Assembly (NCBI RefSeq): GCF_003952465.1
Contig: NZ_CP034448.1
Location: forward strand, 6,983,001-7,047,000
From: Mesorhizobium sp. M1B.F.Ca.ET.045.04.1.1
Lineage (GTDB): Bacteria > Pseudomonadota > Alphaproteobacteria > Rhizobiales > Rhizobiaceae
Reading direction: 5' to 3'
Length of the DNA: 64,000 bases
Shown: positions 38,712-50,084 of the stretch, piece by piece
Layout of the letters: every line of letters starts with the position of its first letter
How positions within the stretch are numbered: position 1 is the stretch's first letter
Program-made: the position numbers and the translations under genes
The notes under the pieces: generated by a model
What the model was told of the DNA's origin: nothing
Databases searched by the model: none
The model's input: only the letters and a program-made list of their open reading frames with translations

Positions 38712-38775
38712 GAGGTGCAGCCCACTCGCGCAAATTCATGTCAGCTTCATAAATCCGTTGCTGCGATTTCGTGAA

Positions 38776-39052
38776 ATGGCCAAGACCACCAGCAACGAGA
38801 TGCTCCTGAAGACGATTGCGGCTCTGCAAGCCAATGCCGAAGCCGGCTTCACGCACCTCGAAGCTTTGGTTGCCGTGAAGTCGCCGTCCGAGTTCTTCGA
38901 ACTGCAAAGCGCATTCCTGCGCAAACAGATCGAGAAGTCCGCTGAGCAGGCCAAGGCCATCCAGGCATTGATGTTGAGAGCTAGCGAGGAACGTATCCAA
39001 GCCGATCAAGGATGCCTTTGAGAAGGCTTTGAAGGAACGCAAGGCCGCCTGA
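38776..39052 (+). pseudogene. Phasin remnant
   Basis: The C-terminal half of a PHA-granule phasin (Phasin_2): MAKTTSNEMLLKTIAALQAN, HLEALVAVKSPSEFFELQSA and FLRKQIEKSAEQAKAIQAL. Near 38990 the frame is lost; the normal ending VSKPIKDAFEKALKERKAA is in another frame and stops at 39052. The N-terminal half is missing. Rhizobia accumulate PHB, so this once had a plausible role. Confidence 0.75.
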
Positions 39053-39559
39053 TTCTTTAAGGCAACCCGAGACCGAAAGTCAGTACCTCGTCCACTGAGA
39101 CACCTCGCGCCGGTCTTCTTCCATCTGGTCGGACGGCTTTGTCTGCCCGACCGCATCGCAGTGACGTCGTCCTCACGATTTTCGGCGCCTCTTGGCCTCT
39201 AGTTCCGGTGGGCATTAGTCGCGGTTCTCCTCGCTGTAGCGGACAAGCCGCGCGATTTGTTCATGCAATGAGATGGTGCGCGACCAGTCGGGGAATGCAC
39301 CGCTTGTCGCCGTCTCGACAATCGCGCTGCGCACCGGTTTGGGGGGCTCCTACCAATGCACGAAGGTCGCGGCGACCCCAGCCGCTTGGCGGTCGACGAT
39401 GCGCGACAAGTCGCGTGCAAGTCGTGTTGGGGACGCTGACACCAAGGTACGTGCGCCTCAATCGCGTCCACCCATTCACAAAACCGGCTCCGTGGAGTAC
39501 GGGGAACGCAGAGAAATCTCCGGTCGCAGCCTTACCCGGTCAAAACAAGGACTCAAACC
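39053..39559. other. Non-coding stretch upstream of queC
   Basis: About 500 bp without a convincing gene. Frames on the minus strand include ARDLSRIVDRQAAGVAATFV near 39420, possibly a transposase fragment, but not assignable. I looked for a preQ1 riboswitch before queC and saw no clear one. Confidence 0.4.
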
Positions 39560-40258
39560 ATGAATGCCCTCGTCATCTGCTCCGGCGGATTGGATTCCGT
39601 TTCGCTCGCTCACAAGGTGGCGACCGAGCAGAAACTCATTGGCCTGCTTTCGTTCGATTACGGCCAGAGGCACAAAAAGGAACTCGGCTTTGCCTCTATC
39701 TGCGCCAAACGGCTGGGTGTTCCGCACCAAATCGTCGATATCCGCGATGTCGGCCGGAACCTGAGCGGCTCGGCGCTGACTGATAGTGTGGATGTGCCCG
39801 ACGGGCACTATGCCGAAGACCCTATGAGGATCACGGTGGTGCCGAACAGGAACGCCATCATGCTGGCTATCGCCTTCGGGGTTGCCGCCGCGCAGCAAGC
39901 CGATGCGGTGGCCACTGCCGTGCACGGCGGAGATCATTTCATCTATCTCGATTGCCGGCCCGCTTTTATCGACGCCTTTCAGACGATGCAGAACCACGCG
40001 CTCGCAGGTTACGCCGATATCCGCCTTTACGCCCCCTATGTGAATATGTCGAAGGCCGACATCGTTAGCGAGGGGGCAAAGTACGCCACACCGTTCGAGG
40101 CGACGTGGTCCTGCTACAAGGGCGGCGCACGTCATTGCGGTCGCTGCGGGACATGCATCGAACGGCGCGAAGCATTCGATCTAGCCGGCATTGCCGATCC
40201 GACAGACTATGAGGACGCGGACTTCTGGCTCCACGCTGTCCAGACAAGGAGCGCGTGA
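39560..40258 (+). CDS. queC: 7-cyano-7-deazaguanine (preQ0) synthase
   Basis: A 232-residue ATP-dependent enzyme turning 7-carboxy-7-deazaguanine into preQ0. The PP-loop motif is ICSGGLDSVSLAHKV at the N-terminus; the zinc site is at the C-terminus (CYKGGARHCGRCGTCIERRE). The RTV-like NRNAIMLAIAFGVAAAQQAD segment is family-typical. First gene of queC-queD-queE; its stop overlaps the queD ATG as TGATG. Confidence 0.93.
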   Translation: MNALVICSGGLDSVSLAHKVATEQKLIGLLSFDYGQRHKKELGFASICAKRLGVPHQIVDIRDVGRNLSGSALTDSVDVPDGHYAEDPMRITVVPNRNAIMLAIAFGVAAAQQADAVATAVHGGDHFIYLDCRPAFIDAFQTMQNHALAGYADIRLYAPYVNMSKADIVSEGAKYATPFEATWSCYKGGARHCGRCGTCIERREAFDLAGIADPTDYEDADFWLHAVQTRSA

Positions 40259-40614
40259 TGTTTCGCATTACCAAAGAGTTCCACTTCTCGGCCTCGCATC
40301 AGCTCACCTCCTTGCCATCCGATCATCAGTGCGCGCGTCTACACGGCCACAACTACATCGTCGTAGTGGAACTTTCAGGTGGAGAACTGGACGAACATGG
40401 CTTTGTGCGCGACTACCAAGACCTGGCGGCGCTCAAGCACTACATCGATGGGACGTTCGACCATCGGCATCTTAACGACGTCCTGGGGCATGACCGTGTC
40501 ACAGCGGAATGTCTGGCCAGGCACTTCTACGACTGGTGCAAGGTGCGGTTACCACAAACCTCCGCCGTGCGGGTGAGCGAGACGCCGAAAACCTGGGCGG
40601 AATACCGGCCATGA
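40258..40614 (+). CDS. queD: 6-carboxy-tetrahydropterin synthase
   Basis: A 118-residue homologue of 6-pyruvoyltetrahydropterin synthase that converts dihydroneopterin triphosphate to CPH4. Zinc His residues are in FHFSASHQL and RLHGHNYIVVVEL, with the catalytic Cys in HQCARLHGHN and a C-terminal VRVSETPKTWAEYRP. Coupled to queC by TGATG and to queE by ATGA. Confidence 0.92.
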   Translation: MFRITKEFHFSASHQLTSLPSDHQCARLHGHNYIVVVELSGGELDEHGFVRDYQDLAALKHYIDGTFDHRHLNDVLGHDRVTAECLARHFYDWCKVRLPQTSAVRVSETPKTWAEYRP

Positions 40615-41349
40615 CCTGCGCGTTGCAGCCCGGAATCCGCGTGAGCGAGATTTTTGGGCCGACCATTCAGGGCGAAGGAATGCTGATCGGCCTGCCGACG
40701 GTGTTCGTAAGAACGGGCGGGTGCGATTATCGCTGTTCCTGGTGCGACAGCCTGCATGCGGTGGACAGTCGCTTCCGCTATGATTGGGAGATGATGTCAA
40801 CCGATGATGGTCTGGCAAAAGGTCATTTCGTTTTCCGGCGGTCAGCCCGTGATGGTGTCGCTGTCGGGCGGCAATCCGGCCATCCAGCCGCTTGGCCGGT
40901 TGATCGAGCGCGGGCATGGTGAGGGCTACCGCTTTGCGTTGGAAACCCAAGGCTCGGTGCCTAAGCAATGGTTCGCGGATCTCGACGTGCTGGTGCTCAG
41001 CCCCAAGCCGCCCTCAAGCGAAATGACGACAGATTGGGCCGTGTTCGACACCTGCGTCGAGGCTGCGCAGGATAAGCCGCGGATGGCGCTCAAGCTCGTC
41101 GTCTTCGACGATGATGACTATGCCTATGCCAAAGACGCGGCGGCGCGCTACCCGCAATTACCCGTCTATCTGCAGCCCGGCAACCACACGCCGCCGCTTC
41201 CCGGTAACGAAGACGCGTTCATCGACATGGCCGGCGTGATGAAGCGAATGGAATGGCTGGTCGAAAAGGTGATCCGTGACAGGTGGTTCGAGGCGCGTGT
41301 ACTGCCGCAGCTTCATGTTCTGCTCTGGGGGAACAAACGGGGCGTCTAG
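40611..41349 (+). pseudogene. queE: 7-carboxy-7-deazaguanine synthase, frameshifted
   Basis: Radical SAM enzyme making CDG from CPH4. The first frame carries FGPTIQGEGMLIGLPTVFVR and the cluster motif GGCDYRCSWCDSLHAVDSR. The frame breaks near 40807 (MSTDDG). The rest, VWQKVISFSGGQPVMVSLSG, LVLSPKPPSSEM and the C-terminus to 41349, continues in the next frame. One extra G in gatgatGgtctgg explains the break. If real, the preQ0 pathway stops at this step. Confidence 0.87.
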
Positions 41350-41526
41350 CCACGCGGAAGGATTGCCGATGACGAGCAAGACAGACATCTAAAGCAATCT
41401 CACCCAATTGGGCGATAGCAACGTCGGTTCGGCAAGCCCGAAATGCCGTGCTGGAAAAGGTTTCGAATCCGCATGATGGTTCGCCTATCGTGGGCGCTTC
41501 GCCGCTCCTCTAGGGGTGACTTGTCC

Positions 41527-41620
41527 CCGACGCATGCGCGAGCTTTTCTGCCCGGTCTGATTGGCCGCCGATCAGCGCCGCGGGCCAAATGCGCTTGACA
41601 AAATAGCGCCGGCCCGTTCA
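41527..41620 (+). repeat. Diverged direct repeat, copy 1, with promoter-like TTGACA
   Basis: About 90 bp shared with 51243-51333: CCGACGCATGCGCGAGC, GGCCGCCGATCA, GCCGCGGGCC and CGCTTGACAA. TTGACA at 41595 is placed to act as the -35 box for the thi transcript, with the riboswitch starting about 35 bp later. The segment 41350-41526 shows no gene. Confidence 0.65.
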
Positions 41621-41632
41621 ATTCGGCGCATT

Positions 41633-41727
41633 CACCAGGGGAGTCCCGGCAAGGGGCTGAGATACTGCTGGCTTTCGCGGCGCAGTGACCCGTTGAACCT
41701 GATCCAGTTCATACTGGCGTAGGGACG
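41633..41727 (+). ncRNA. TPP riboswitch (THI element)
   Basis: Thiamine-pyrophosphate-sensing leader of the thi operon. The conserved blocks are present in order: CACCAGGGGAGTCC, AAGGGGCTGAGA, ACCCGTTGAACCTGATCCAG and CATACTGGCGTAGGGA. It ends about 120 bp before the thiC ATG. In alphaproteobacteria such elements usually block translation of thiC when TPP is bound; no strong terminator was seen downstream. Confidence 0.95.
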
Positions 41728-41847
41728 GTGCAAGCGCTTTTGCGGGAGTTTACGCCCGATATCCTGTTTCGGCAGGTCGACAGAAGCGTCTTTTCATCCT
41801 TCCGGCACAGAACTGGGTCTCCAATGCATGAGCAAAGGAGCCTCACG

Positions 41848-43679
<1,832 letters not shown>

Positions 43680-43683
<4 letters not shown>

Positions 43684-44681
43684 GGGTGCTCGTCAAAGGG
43701 GCCGGCGTTGCCGGCCTCACCGTCGCTTTCGAACTCGCCGCCCGCGGCGCGACGGTCACAGTCGCCGAGATGCGGCATGGCCTTGGCGGCAACGCGTCGT
43801 GGTTTGCCGGCGGCATGCTGGCGCCCTGGTGCGAGCGCGAAAGCGCGGAGCAGCCGGTGCTGGATCTCGGACGCGACGCTGCCGACTGGTGGGATGCGGT
43901 GCTGTCGGGTCAGGTGACACGGGCCGGGACATTGGTCGTGGCCGCGCCGCGTGATGCCGGTGAGCTTGACCGGTTCGCCAGTCGCACGTCAGGGCATCGG
44001 CGCGTCGATGAAAACGAAATTGCGCTCCTGGAACCCGACCTCGCCGGCCGCTTCCGGCGTGGATTGCTCTTCCCCGACGAGGCTCACCTCGACCCACGCC
44101 CGGCGATGGCGGCACTTCATGACAAGCTTGCGACCATGGGTGTCAAATTCCACTTCGGCTGCGACGCCCGGCCTGTTTCGGGTTTCGCCCGTCAGATAGA
44201 CTGCATGGGAATGGCAGCGGCCGATGACAGGCTGCGCGGTGTTCGCGGCGAAATGCTGATCCTTCGCACGCCTGATGTCTCGCTTTCGCGGCCGGTCCGT
44301 TTGCTTCATCCACGCTTTCCGCTTTATGCCGTGCCGCGCACCGATCACCGTTTCATGATCGGAGCGACGATGATTGAAAGCCAGAGCGCCGGACCGGTGA
44401 CGGCGCGTTCCATGATGGAGCTGCTGGGCGCCGCCCATGCCCTCCATCCGGCCTTTGGTGAGGCCGAGATCGTTGAAACCGGTGTGGGTGTCCGTCCGGC
44501 ATTTCCCGACAATTTGCCACGCGTCGAAACAGACGGTGAGATCATCGCGATCAACGGTCTTTATCGTCACGGTTTTCTCCTCGCCCCCGCCATGGCGCGC
44601 CAGGCTGCCGACCTGGTTTTCAGTCAAGACAGAACCAAGGAGCATGCTCATGAAACTGATGGTCAACGGCGAGGCGCGTGA
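43680..44681 (+). CDS. thiO: Glycine oxidase
   Basis: FAD enzyme oxidising glycine to iminoglycine for thiazole synthesis. About 333 residues from the ATG overlapping the thiC stop. FAD motif VKGAGVAGLTVAFELAARGA is at the N-terminus; later GNASWFAGGMLAPWCE, RFMIGATMIES and GLYRHGFLLAPAMARQAADL. It overlaps thiS by about 30 bp. Confidence 0.92.
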
Positions 44682-44847
44682 GATTGCCGCCACCACGCTG
44701 GCCGAGTTGCTTGCCGCGCTCGACTATGAGGGCGATTGGCTCGCCACCGCCGTCAACAGCGACCTCGTGCACAAAGCCAACCGCGCGGAGTTCCAGTTGA
44801 GCGACGGCGACCGGATCGAAATCCTCTCGCCCATGCAGGGCGGCTAG
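44650..44847 (+). CDS. thiS: Sulfur carrier protein ThiS
   Basis: A 65-residue ubiquitin-like sulfur carrier: MKLMVNGEAREIAATTLAEL, ending SDGDRIEILSPMQGG with the C-terminal Gly-Gly needed for thiocarboxylation. An ATG six bases upstream (44644) is also possible. Located between thiO and thiG as usual. Confidence 0.93.
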   Translation: MKLMVNGEAREIAATTLAELLAALDYEGDWLATAVNSDLVHKANRAEFQLSDGDRIEILSPMQGG

Positions 44848-44848
44848 C

Positions 44849-45622
44849 ATGTTGGAGCTTTATGGAACCGAGCTTTCGTCGCGCCTGCTTCTCGGCACGG
44901 CTCAGTATCCTTCGCCGGCCATCCTTGCCGATGCAGTCAAGGCATCGGGCACGTCGGTGGTGACCGTCTCGTTGCGGCGTGAGATGGCGGGCGGTAGGGC
45001 CGGCGAACAATTCTGGTCGTTGATCCGCTCGCTGGGCGCCAGAATCCTGCCCAATACCGCCGGCTGCCTTTCCGTCAAGGAAGCCGTCACCACCGCGAAA
45101 ATGGCGCGCGAGGTCTTCGGCACCAACTGGATCAAGCTCGAAGTGATTGGCAATCACGACACGCTACAGCCGGATGTGTTCGGTCTGGTTGAAGCCGCCC
45201 GCATCCTGTGCGAAGACGGTTTTGCGGTATTCCCTTACACCACCGACGACCTTATTGTCGCAGAGCGGCTGCTTGCGGCGGGCTGCAAGGTCTTGATGCC
45301 CTGGTGCGCACCGATCGGTTCCGCCCTCGGGCCGATCAACATCATGGCGCTGCGCTCGATGCGCGGATATTTCCCTGGCGTCCCGCTGATTGTGGATGCG
45401 GGGCTCGGACGGCCGTCGCACGCGGCCACCGTCATGGAACTCGGCTTTGACGCCGTGCTCCTGAACACAGCAGTCGCCAAGGCGGCATATCCGGTCGGCA
45501 TGGCGCGTGCTTTCGGTAAGGCGGTCGAAGCCGGTCGTGAAGCCCACGCATCGGGTCTTCTCGAGCCGCGCGACGTCGCCGTGCCATCGACGCCGACGAT
45601 CGGCAGGGCCGTTCTTTCATGA
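44849..45622 (+). CDS. thiG: Thiazole synthase
   Basis: A 257-residue TIM-barrel enzyme building the thiazole phosphate from DXP, iminoglycine and ThiS thiocarboxylate. Motifs: SRLLLGTAQYPSPAILADAV, the Schiff-base lysine in NWIKLEVIGNH, MPWCAPIGSALGPINIMALR and AGLGRPSHAATVMELGFDAV. Starts one base after thiS and overlaps thiE by four bases. Confidence 0.95.
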   Translation: MLELYGTELSSRLLLGTAQYPSPAILADAVKASGTSVVTVSLRREMAGGRAGEQFWSLIRSLGARILPNTAGCLSVKEAVTTAKMAREVFGTNWIKLEVIGNHDTLQPDVFGLVEAARILCEDGFAVFPYTTDDLIVAERLLAAGCKVLMPWCAPIGSALGPINIMALRSMRGYFPGVPLIVDAGLGRPSHAATVMELGFDAVLLNTAVAKAAYPVGMARAFGKAVEAGREAHASGLLEPRDVAVPSTPTIGRAVLS

Positions 45623-46224
45623 ATCTCGATCCCTTCTACCTAATCGTCGACAGCGCCACCTGGATCGAAAGGTTGGCGCCGCTCGGCGTCAAGCTGGTTC
45701 AGCTTCGCATCAAAACGATGGATGAAACCGGGCTGCGCGCGGAGATCCGCAGGTCGAAGGCCTTGTGTGTCCAACACAAAAGCCAGCTCATCATCAATGA
45801 TCATTGGCGGCTGGCGATCGAGGAAGGCTGCGACTTCGTTCATCTCGGCCAAGAGGATTTGCAGACCGCCGACCTCTCGCGGATAAGGGCGGCCGGTGTA
45901 AGGCTCGGACTGAGCACCCATGATGATATCGAACTGGAAACGGCTATGGCCGCCAGGCCCGACTATATCGCGCTCGGCCCCATCTATCCAACCATTCTGA
46001 AGAAGATGAAATGGGCGCCGCAAGGGGTCGAACGGATCAGCGGATGGAAGCGCCGGGTCGCACCGGTTCCTTTGGTCGCCATTGGTGGCCTCAACCCTGA
46101 CCGACTCGACGGTGTCTTTGCGGCCGGTGCGGACAGCGCGGCGGTGGTCACCGACATCACATTGAATGCCGATCCCCAAGCGCGCACGCGAGAATGGATC
46201 GAAAAGACAGATCGATGGCGCTGA
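45619..46224 (+). CDS. thiE: Thiamine phosphate synthase
   Basis: A 201-residue TIM barrel joining HMP-PP and thiazole phosphate. Motifs: KLVQLRIKTMDE, LIINDHWRLAIEEGCDFVHL, GLSTHDDIELE, YIALGPIYPTILKKM and VAIGGLNPDRLDGVFAAGAD. ATGA overlap with thiG; the end overlaps thiD by 10 bp. Confidence 0.94.
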   Translation: MNLDPFYLIVDSATWIERLAPLGVKLVQLRIKTMDETGLRAEIRRSKALCVQHKSQLIINDHWRLAIEEGCDFVHLGQEDLQTADLSRIRAAGVRLGLSTHDDIELETAMAARPDYIALGPIYPTILKKMKWAPQGVERISGWKRRVAPVPLVAIGGLNPDRLDGVFAAGADSAAVVTDITLNADPQARTREWIEKTDRWR

Positions 46225-46976
46225 GGCGAGAACCGCATGTGCTTGTCGTCGGCGGATCCGACTCCAGCGGCGGAGCCGGAATTGCGCGCGACATCGAAAC
46301 GATCTCTTCGATTGGCGTGCGGACATGCCTTGCGGTCACCGCGCTGACGGTGCAGACGCACGAAGCCGTCATGGAAATCCATCCTTCGCAACCCCGCCTG
46401 GTGGCCGATCAGATGCGCGCCGCGCTGCAAGCCAACGAGGTGGCTGCCGTCAAGATCGGCATGCTGGCGACGGCCGAGATCATCGTTGCCGTTGCCGCAG
46501 TGCTGCGCGAGAATCCGCAGGTGCCGGCGATACTGGACCCGGTGCTGGCCTCGACATCAGGCCGGACGCTTCTGGAAGCCGGCGCCACCGCCGTCATGAA
46601 GCGGAATCTGATGCCGCTTTGCCGCCTGGTCACACCCAACCTCATCGAGCTGGCGCTCCTGGTTGGCTCGGAACTGGCAGTGGATGACGACGGCGCACTG
46701 TTGCAAGGCCACGAATTGCTGGCGGCCGGAGCGCAGGCCCTGCTGATCAAGGGCGGCCATGCATCGGGACCTCGATCAACCGATATTCTGTTGCGCCACG
46801 ATCAAGAACCAATCCGCTTCGACACACCGCGTCTGGCTACGTCGATGCGCGGGACGGGATGCATGCTGGCCAGTGCGATTGCGGCGCATATGGCGAATGC
46901 GAGCCCACTCGAAGACGGCGTGCGCGAAGGCAAGCTGTTTGTTTTCGGGAAACTGCAGAAGAATGCAGCCATGTGA
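46215..46976 (+). CDS. thiD: Hydroxymethylpyrimidine/phosphomethylpyrimidine kinase
   Basis: About 253 residues from MALRREPHVLVVGGSDSSGG. The ribokinase-like fold shows GGAGIARDIETISSIGVRTC, LDPVLASTSGRTLL and the anion-hole motif TSMRGTGCMLASAIAAHMAN. It phosphorylates HMP twice. Final gene of thiCOSGED; a frame extending seven codons upstream inside thiE is less likely. Confidence 0.93.
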   Translation: MALRREPHVLVVGGSDSSGGAGIARDIETISSIGVRTCLAVTALTVQTHEAVMEIHPSQPRLVADQMRAALQANEVAAVKIGMLATAEIIVAVAAVLRENPQVPAILDPVLASTSGRTLLEAGATAVMKRNLMPLCRLVTPNLIELALLVGSELAVDDDGALLQGHELLAAGAQALLIKGGHASGPRSTDILLRHDQEPIRFDTPRLATSMRGTGCMLASAIAAHMANASPLEDGVREGKLFVFGKLQKNAAM

Positions 46977-47652
46977 GTGATCGCTTTTGCGCCGATCACT
47001 CGCAAGAGCTGGACTGGCGACCACGCTTGTCCAACGAAAACGAGTTCAGGAGCTTTGCAAGGACCGGAAGAGCTGTCCCCTTTTTTCGGCATCTGCGGAA
47101 AAGTCTTTCAGCCAAACCCGACTATTATGGTCTTCCTGTCGTATTTCTGAATGCCATTGCACGGTAGAGTGACTGGACTTCATCGCATTCGTGGCACGGG
47201 AAGGGCAGCCGGCCATCGTACAAGCTGAGGCACCACAAGACGGCGCAGACCGTCACGCTCTAAAGAAGACGTCACTTTCCAGGGGAATCTTCATCAGGGG
47301 TCCGGCAATCGGGAGGTTCGGCCGGGTGAATGGACGACGGCTATGACTCGCTCAGGAGATAGATGGCACGATCCGGGCCAGGCACCTGCACGGATCGCCT
47401 CCCAAAAATGGCAGGCCGGTCCCGGTACCGAGACGCCGTCTCGAGATTTTCGCGGCCGTGGTGGCTTCGCCGTCTGTCGACCGCAGGGCGATGGGTGTAG
47501 CAGATGAGTGTGCGCCTGCCAGCGAAAGGGCATAGCGGCCTCCGCAAAACGGCGGCGGCTATAAAAAGCGCACTCGATGCGAATTTCGTCACGACCACCG
47601 CCTGTCCTGACGATTTTGCGAACGGCCCGCCGTCCTCGCGCGTCCCGCTCCG
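46977..47652. other. No gene recognised
   Basis: About 680 bp between thiD and the convergent pmtA gene. Short frames exist on both strands, none with recognisable families, start sites or codon bias. No clear terminator hairpin was seen. Confidence 0.5.
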
Positions 47653-48249
47653 TCAGACTGCTCGTCGGTAAGTCCACAGCTGTGCGGGCGGGATGTTGCG
47701 GACGACGAAATCATAGTGGGACACGACATAGCGGTCGGGCATTTTGATCACCGGCGACAACGGTCCGTAAGTGATCTGAATCACAGGTCTTCCAGCAGGA
47801 ATGCGGGCCAGCAAATCCTCAAGCAGGCCGACACGCTGTTCCATTGGAAAGCTCAACAGCGGCACCGCACTTATCACACAGTCGAATTGCTCCCCGCGCC
47901 GCTCGGCAAGCACTTCCTCCAACGCGAACGCATCGCCCAATCGAAAATCCACGCCCGGAAAGGCTCGCGTCAGGCGCTCATAGAAATCCTTGGAATACTC
48001 GACCGAAACCAGTTGTTGCGGCTTGATGCCTCTTTCCAGGATTGCCTTGGTAATGACGCCGGTTCCGGCGCCAAGTTCAAGAACCGGCAATCCGGATGCC
48101 GGATCGATGACGCTTGCCATACGACGCGCGGCATGAACGGACGTTGGCATCAGCGCGCCCACTCGTTTCTTGTCCTTCTGCCAGCCCTTGAAGAATTGCA
48201 CTTCTTCTTCGAACTTCCTGCCGAGGCGCTCCTTCAATCGAAACACCAT
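47653..48249 (-). CDS. pmtA: Phospholipid N-methyltransferase (PmtA-type)
   Basis: SAM-dependent enzyme that methylates phosphatidylethanolamine towards phosphatidylcholine, acting at the inner membrane. About 198 residues from MVFRLKERLGRKFEEEVQFF. Motifs: GALMPTSVHAARRMASVID, the SAM site VLELGAGTGVITKAILERG, SAVPLLSFPMEQRVGLLEDL and the C-terminal RNIPPAQLWTYRR. PC is important for rhizobial symbiosis (established for related genera). Upstream codons in the same frame have no similarity. 76 bp downstream of panC, same strand. Confidence 0.87.
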   Translation of the reverse strand: MVFRLKERLGRKFEEEVQFFKGWQKDKKRVGALMPTSVHAARRMASVIDPASGLPVLELGAGTGVITKAILERGIKPQQLVSVEYSKDFYERLTRAFPGVDFRLGDAFALEEVLAERRGEQFDCVISAVPLLSFPMEQRVGLLEDLLARIPAGRPVIQITYGPLSPVIKMPDRYVVSHYDFVVRNIPPAQLWTYRRAV

Positions 48250-48325
48250 ATCCACTCCCTGCTCCGGCCATTTGTCTGGGTCATTTTGACGACGCACCTT
48301 TGTACAAGCCTTGCGGCATTCTCAA

Positions 48326-49216
48326 TCATGCGGCATTGGCTGCCGCGAGCAGCTCGCCTTGGCGCTGCCCGGGCAGAACTCCAACGTTATCGATAAGCCG
48401 CGTCCCGCCAAGCCAGGCGGCGACGATTAGGTGGGCCGGTCGATCCGCGGCGGAAAGCGGTGACAGGTCATGGTCTGCCCGTAGCTCGAGATACTCGACC
48501 TCGTCGTAACCGGCAGCGAGGATCGCTTGCCTGGCCTCGGCAAGCACAAGCTCGGCTGGCAATCCTGCCGACAATCGCCCGGCCGAAGCCGACAGGACTT
48601 CGGCGAGCCTTGGCGCTGCTAAGCGCTGTTCGGCCGAAAGCCTGACATTGCGCGACGACATTGCCAGGCCGTCGGCTTCACGGACCGTTGGACATGCTAC
48701 AATCTCGATTGGAATGTCGAGATCGCGGACGAGCCGGCGAACGACGTGCAGTTGCTGGAAATCCTTCTCGCCGAAGAAGGCGAGATCAGCACGCGTCTGT
48801 AGAAAGAGCTTGGCGACGACGGTTGCCACGCCGTCGAAATGGCCCGGACGGAACGCGCCGCACAGGCCATCGCTCACCCCACTGACTGAGATCGTGGTGG
48901 CGAAATCTTCCGGATACATGTCCGCTGCATTTGGCGCGTAGAGCAGATGAGCGCCGAGCGGCGCAAGCTTGGCGGCATCGTCATGCTCAGTGCGCGGGTA
49001 GGCCACGAGATCGGCCGCGCTGTTAAACTGTTTCGGGTTGACGAAGAGCGTCACGATAACCCGGTCCGCCTTGGCGAGCGCGGCACGCACCAGGCTCAGA
49101 TGGCCTTCATGCAAGGCACCCATGGTCGGCACGACAGCGACCTTGAGGCCATTCTGCCGCCATGCGGCCACAGCCATGCGCAACTCGGCGACGGTTCGTG
49201 CGATCGGAATGCTCAT
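48326..49216 (-). CDS. panC: Pantothenate synthetase
   Basis: A 296-residue ligase of pantoate and beta-alanine. Motifs: VAVVPTMGALHEGHLSLVRA, VTLFVNPKQFNSAADLVAYP, LFLQTRADLAFFGEKDFQQL and SSRNVRLSAEQRLAAP. Complete. The ATG overlaps the panB stop by four bases, so panB and panC form an operon. Confidence 0.95.
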   Translation of the reverse strand: MSIPIARTVAELRMAVAAWRQNGLKVAVVPTMGALHEGHLSLVRAALAKADRVIVTLFVNPKQFNSAADLVAYPRTEHDDAAKLAPLGAHLLYAPNAADMYPEDFATTISVSGVSDGLCGAFRPGHFDGVATVVAKLFLQTRADLAFFGEKDFQQLHVVRRLVRDLDIPIEIVACPTVREADGLAMSSRNVRLSAEQRLAAPRLAEVLSASAGRLSAGLPAELVLAEARQAILAAGYDEVEYLELRADHDLSPLSAADRPAHLIVAAWLGGTRLIDNVGVLPGQRQGELLAAANAA

Positions 49217-50084
49217 GCGCCTTCTCCACCATTGACCGTCCTTGGCGCATCGCCGAACAGATGCTCGGCGGCTGGAAAGCGGCGGTCGCGCACTTCCTGC
49301 GCATAGACCGCAATCGCCTCCCCGGCGATCTCACTGAGTTCGGCATAGCGCTTGACGAATTTGGGCCGGAAGTCGCCGAAGATGCCCAACATGTCGTCGA
49401 CGACGAGAATCTGCCCGTCACAGGCCGCCGAGGCGCCGATACCGATCGTCGGGATCGCTACCTCTGCGGTGATCCGGCCGGCGAGCACCTCCGGGACCTT
49501 CTCCAGCACCAGCGCGAATGCCCCCGCTTCGCTCACGGCAAGCGCGTCGGCCGCGACGCGCTCGGCATCACCGCCTCTGCCCTGCACGCGGTAGCCGCCG
49601 AAGGTATTGACCGCCTGAGGCGTCAAGCCGACATGGCCCATGACTGGCACGCCGCGTGCAGCCAGGAAGCGGATCGTCTCGGCCATTGCCTCGCCACCTT
49701 CGAGCTTGACCGCCGCGCAGCCGGTTTCCGTCATGACACGTGCAGCATTGCGGAAGGCTTGCTCGGGGCCTTCCTCGTAGGAGCCGAACGGCATGTCGAC
49801 GAGCATCAGCGCCTGCTCGAGGCCGCGGCGCACGGCCTGGCCGTGCATGATCATCATCTCAAGCGTCACGCCCAGCGTCGACGGGAAGCCGTGCAGCACC
49901 ATGCCGACGCTGTCGCCGACGAGAACAATGTCACAATGCTGATCAACGAGCTTTGCGATCGCGTGGTATAGGCCGTCAGGCAGACGAGCGGAGTGCCACC
50001 CTTCCGGGAACGAATATCCGGCGGTGTGATCGCCTTGGTGTTAGCAACCGCACTCAACAAGGGCTCCTTCCCCAACGTTACCAA
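49213..50084 (-). pseudogene. panB: 3-methyl-2-oxobutanoate hydroxymethyltransferase, frameshifted
   Basis: Makes ketopantoate. The N-terminal frame reads ITPPDIRSRKGGTPLVCLTA and YTT, then loses frame at about 49955-49965. Across the break the other frame gives IAKLVDQHCDIVLVGDSVGM, then VLHGFPSTLGVTLEMMIMHG, VDMPFGSYEE, GHVGLTPQAVNTFGGYRVQG and IGIGASAACDGQILVVDDML to the stop. One missing C (acgCcgatcgc) accounts for the break. The 5' fragment near 16,000 keeps the frame here. A GTG/ATG at 49902 inside the second frame would miss the first ~60 residues. Confidence 0.87.

Noticed and set aside
39053..39559. preQ1 riboswitch before queC
   Set aside because: No convincing preQ1 aptamer pattern could be drawn by eye.
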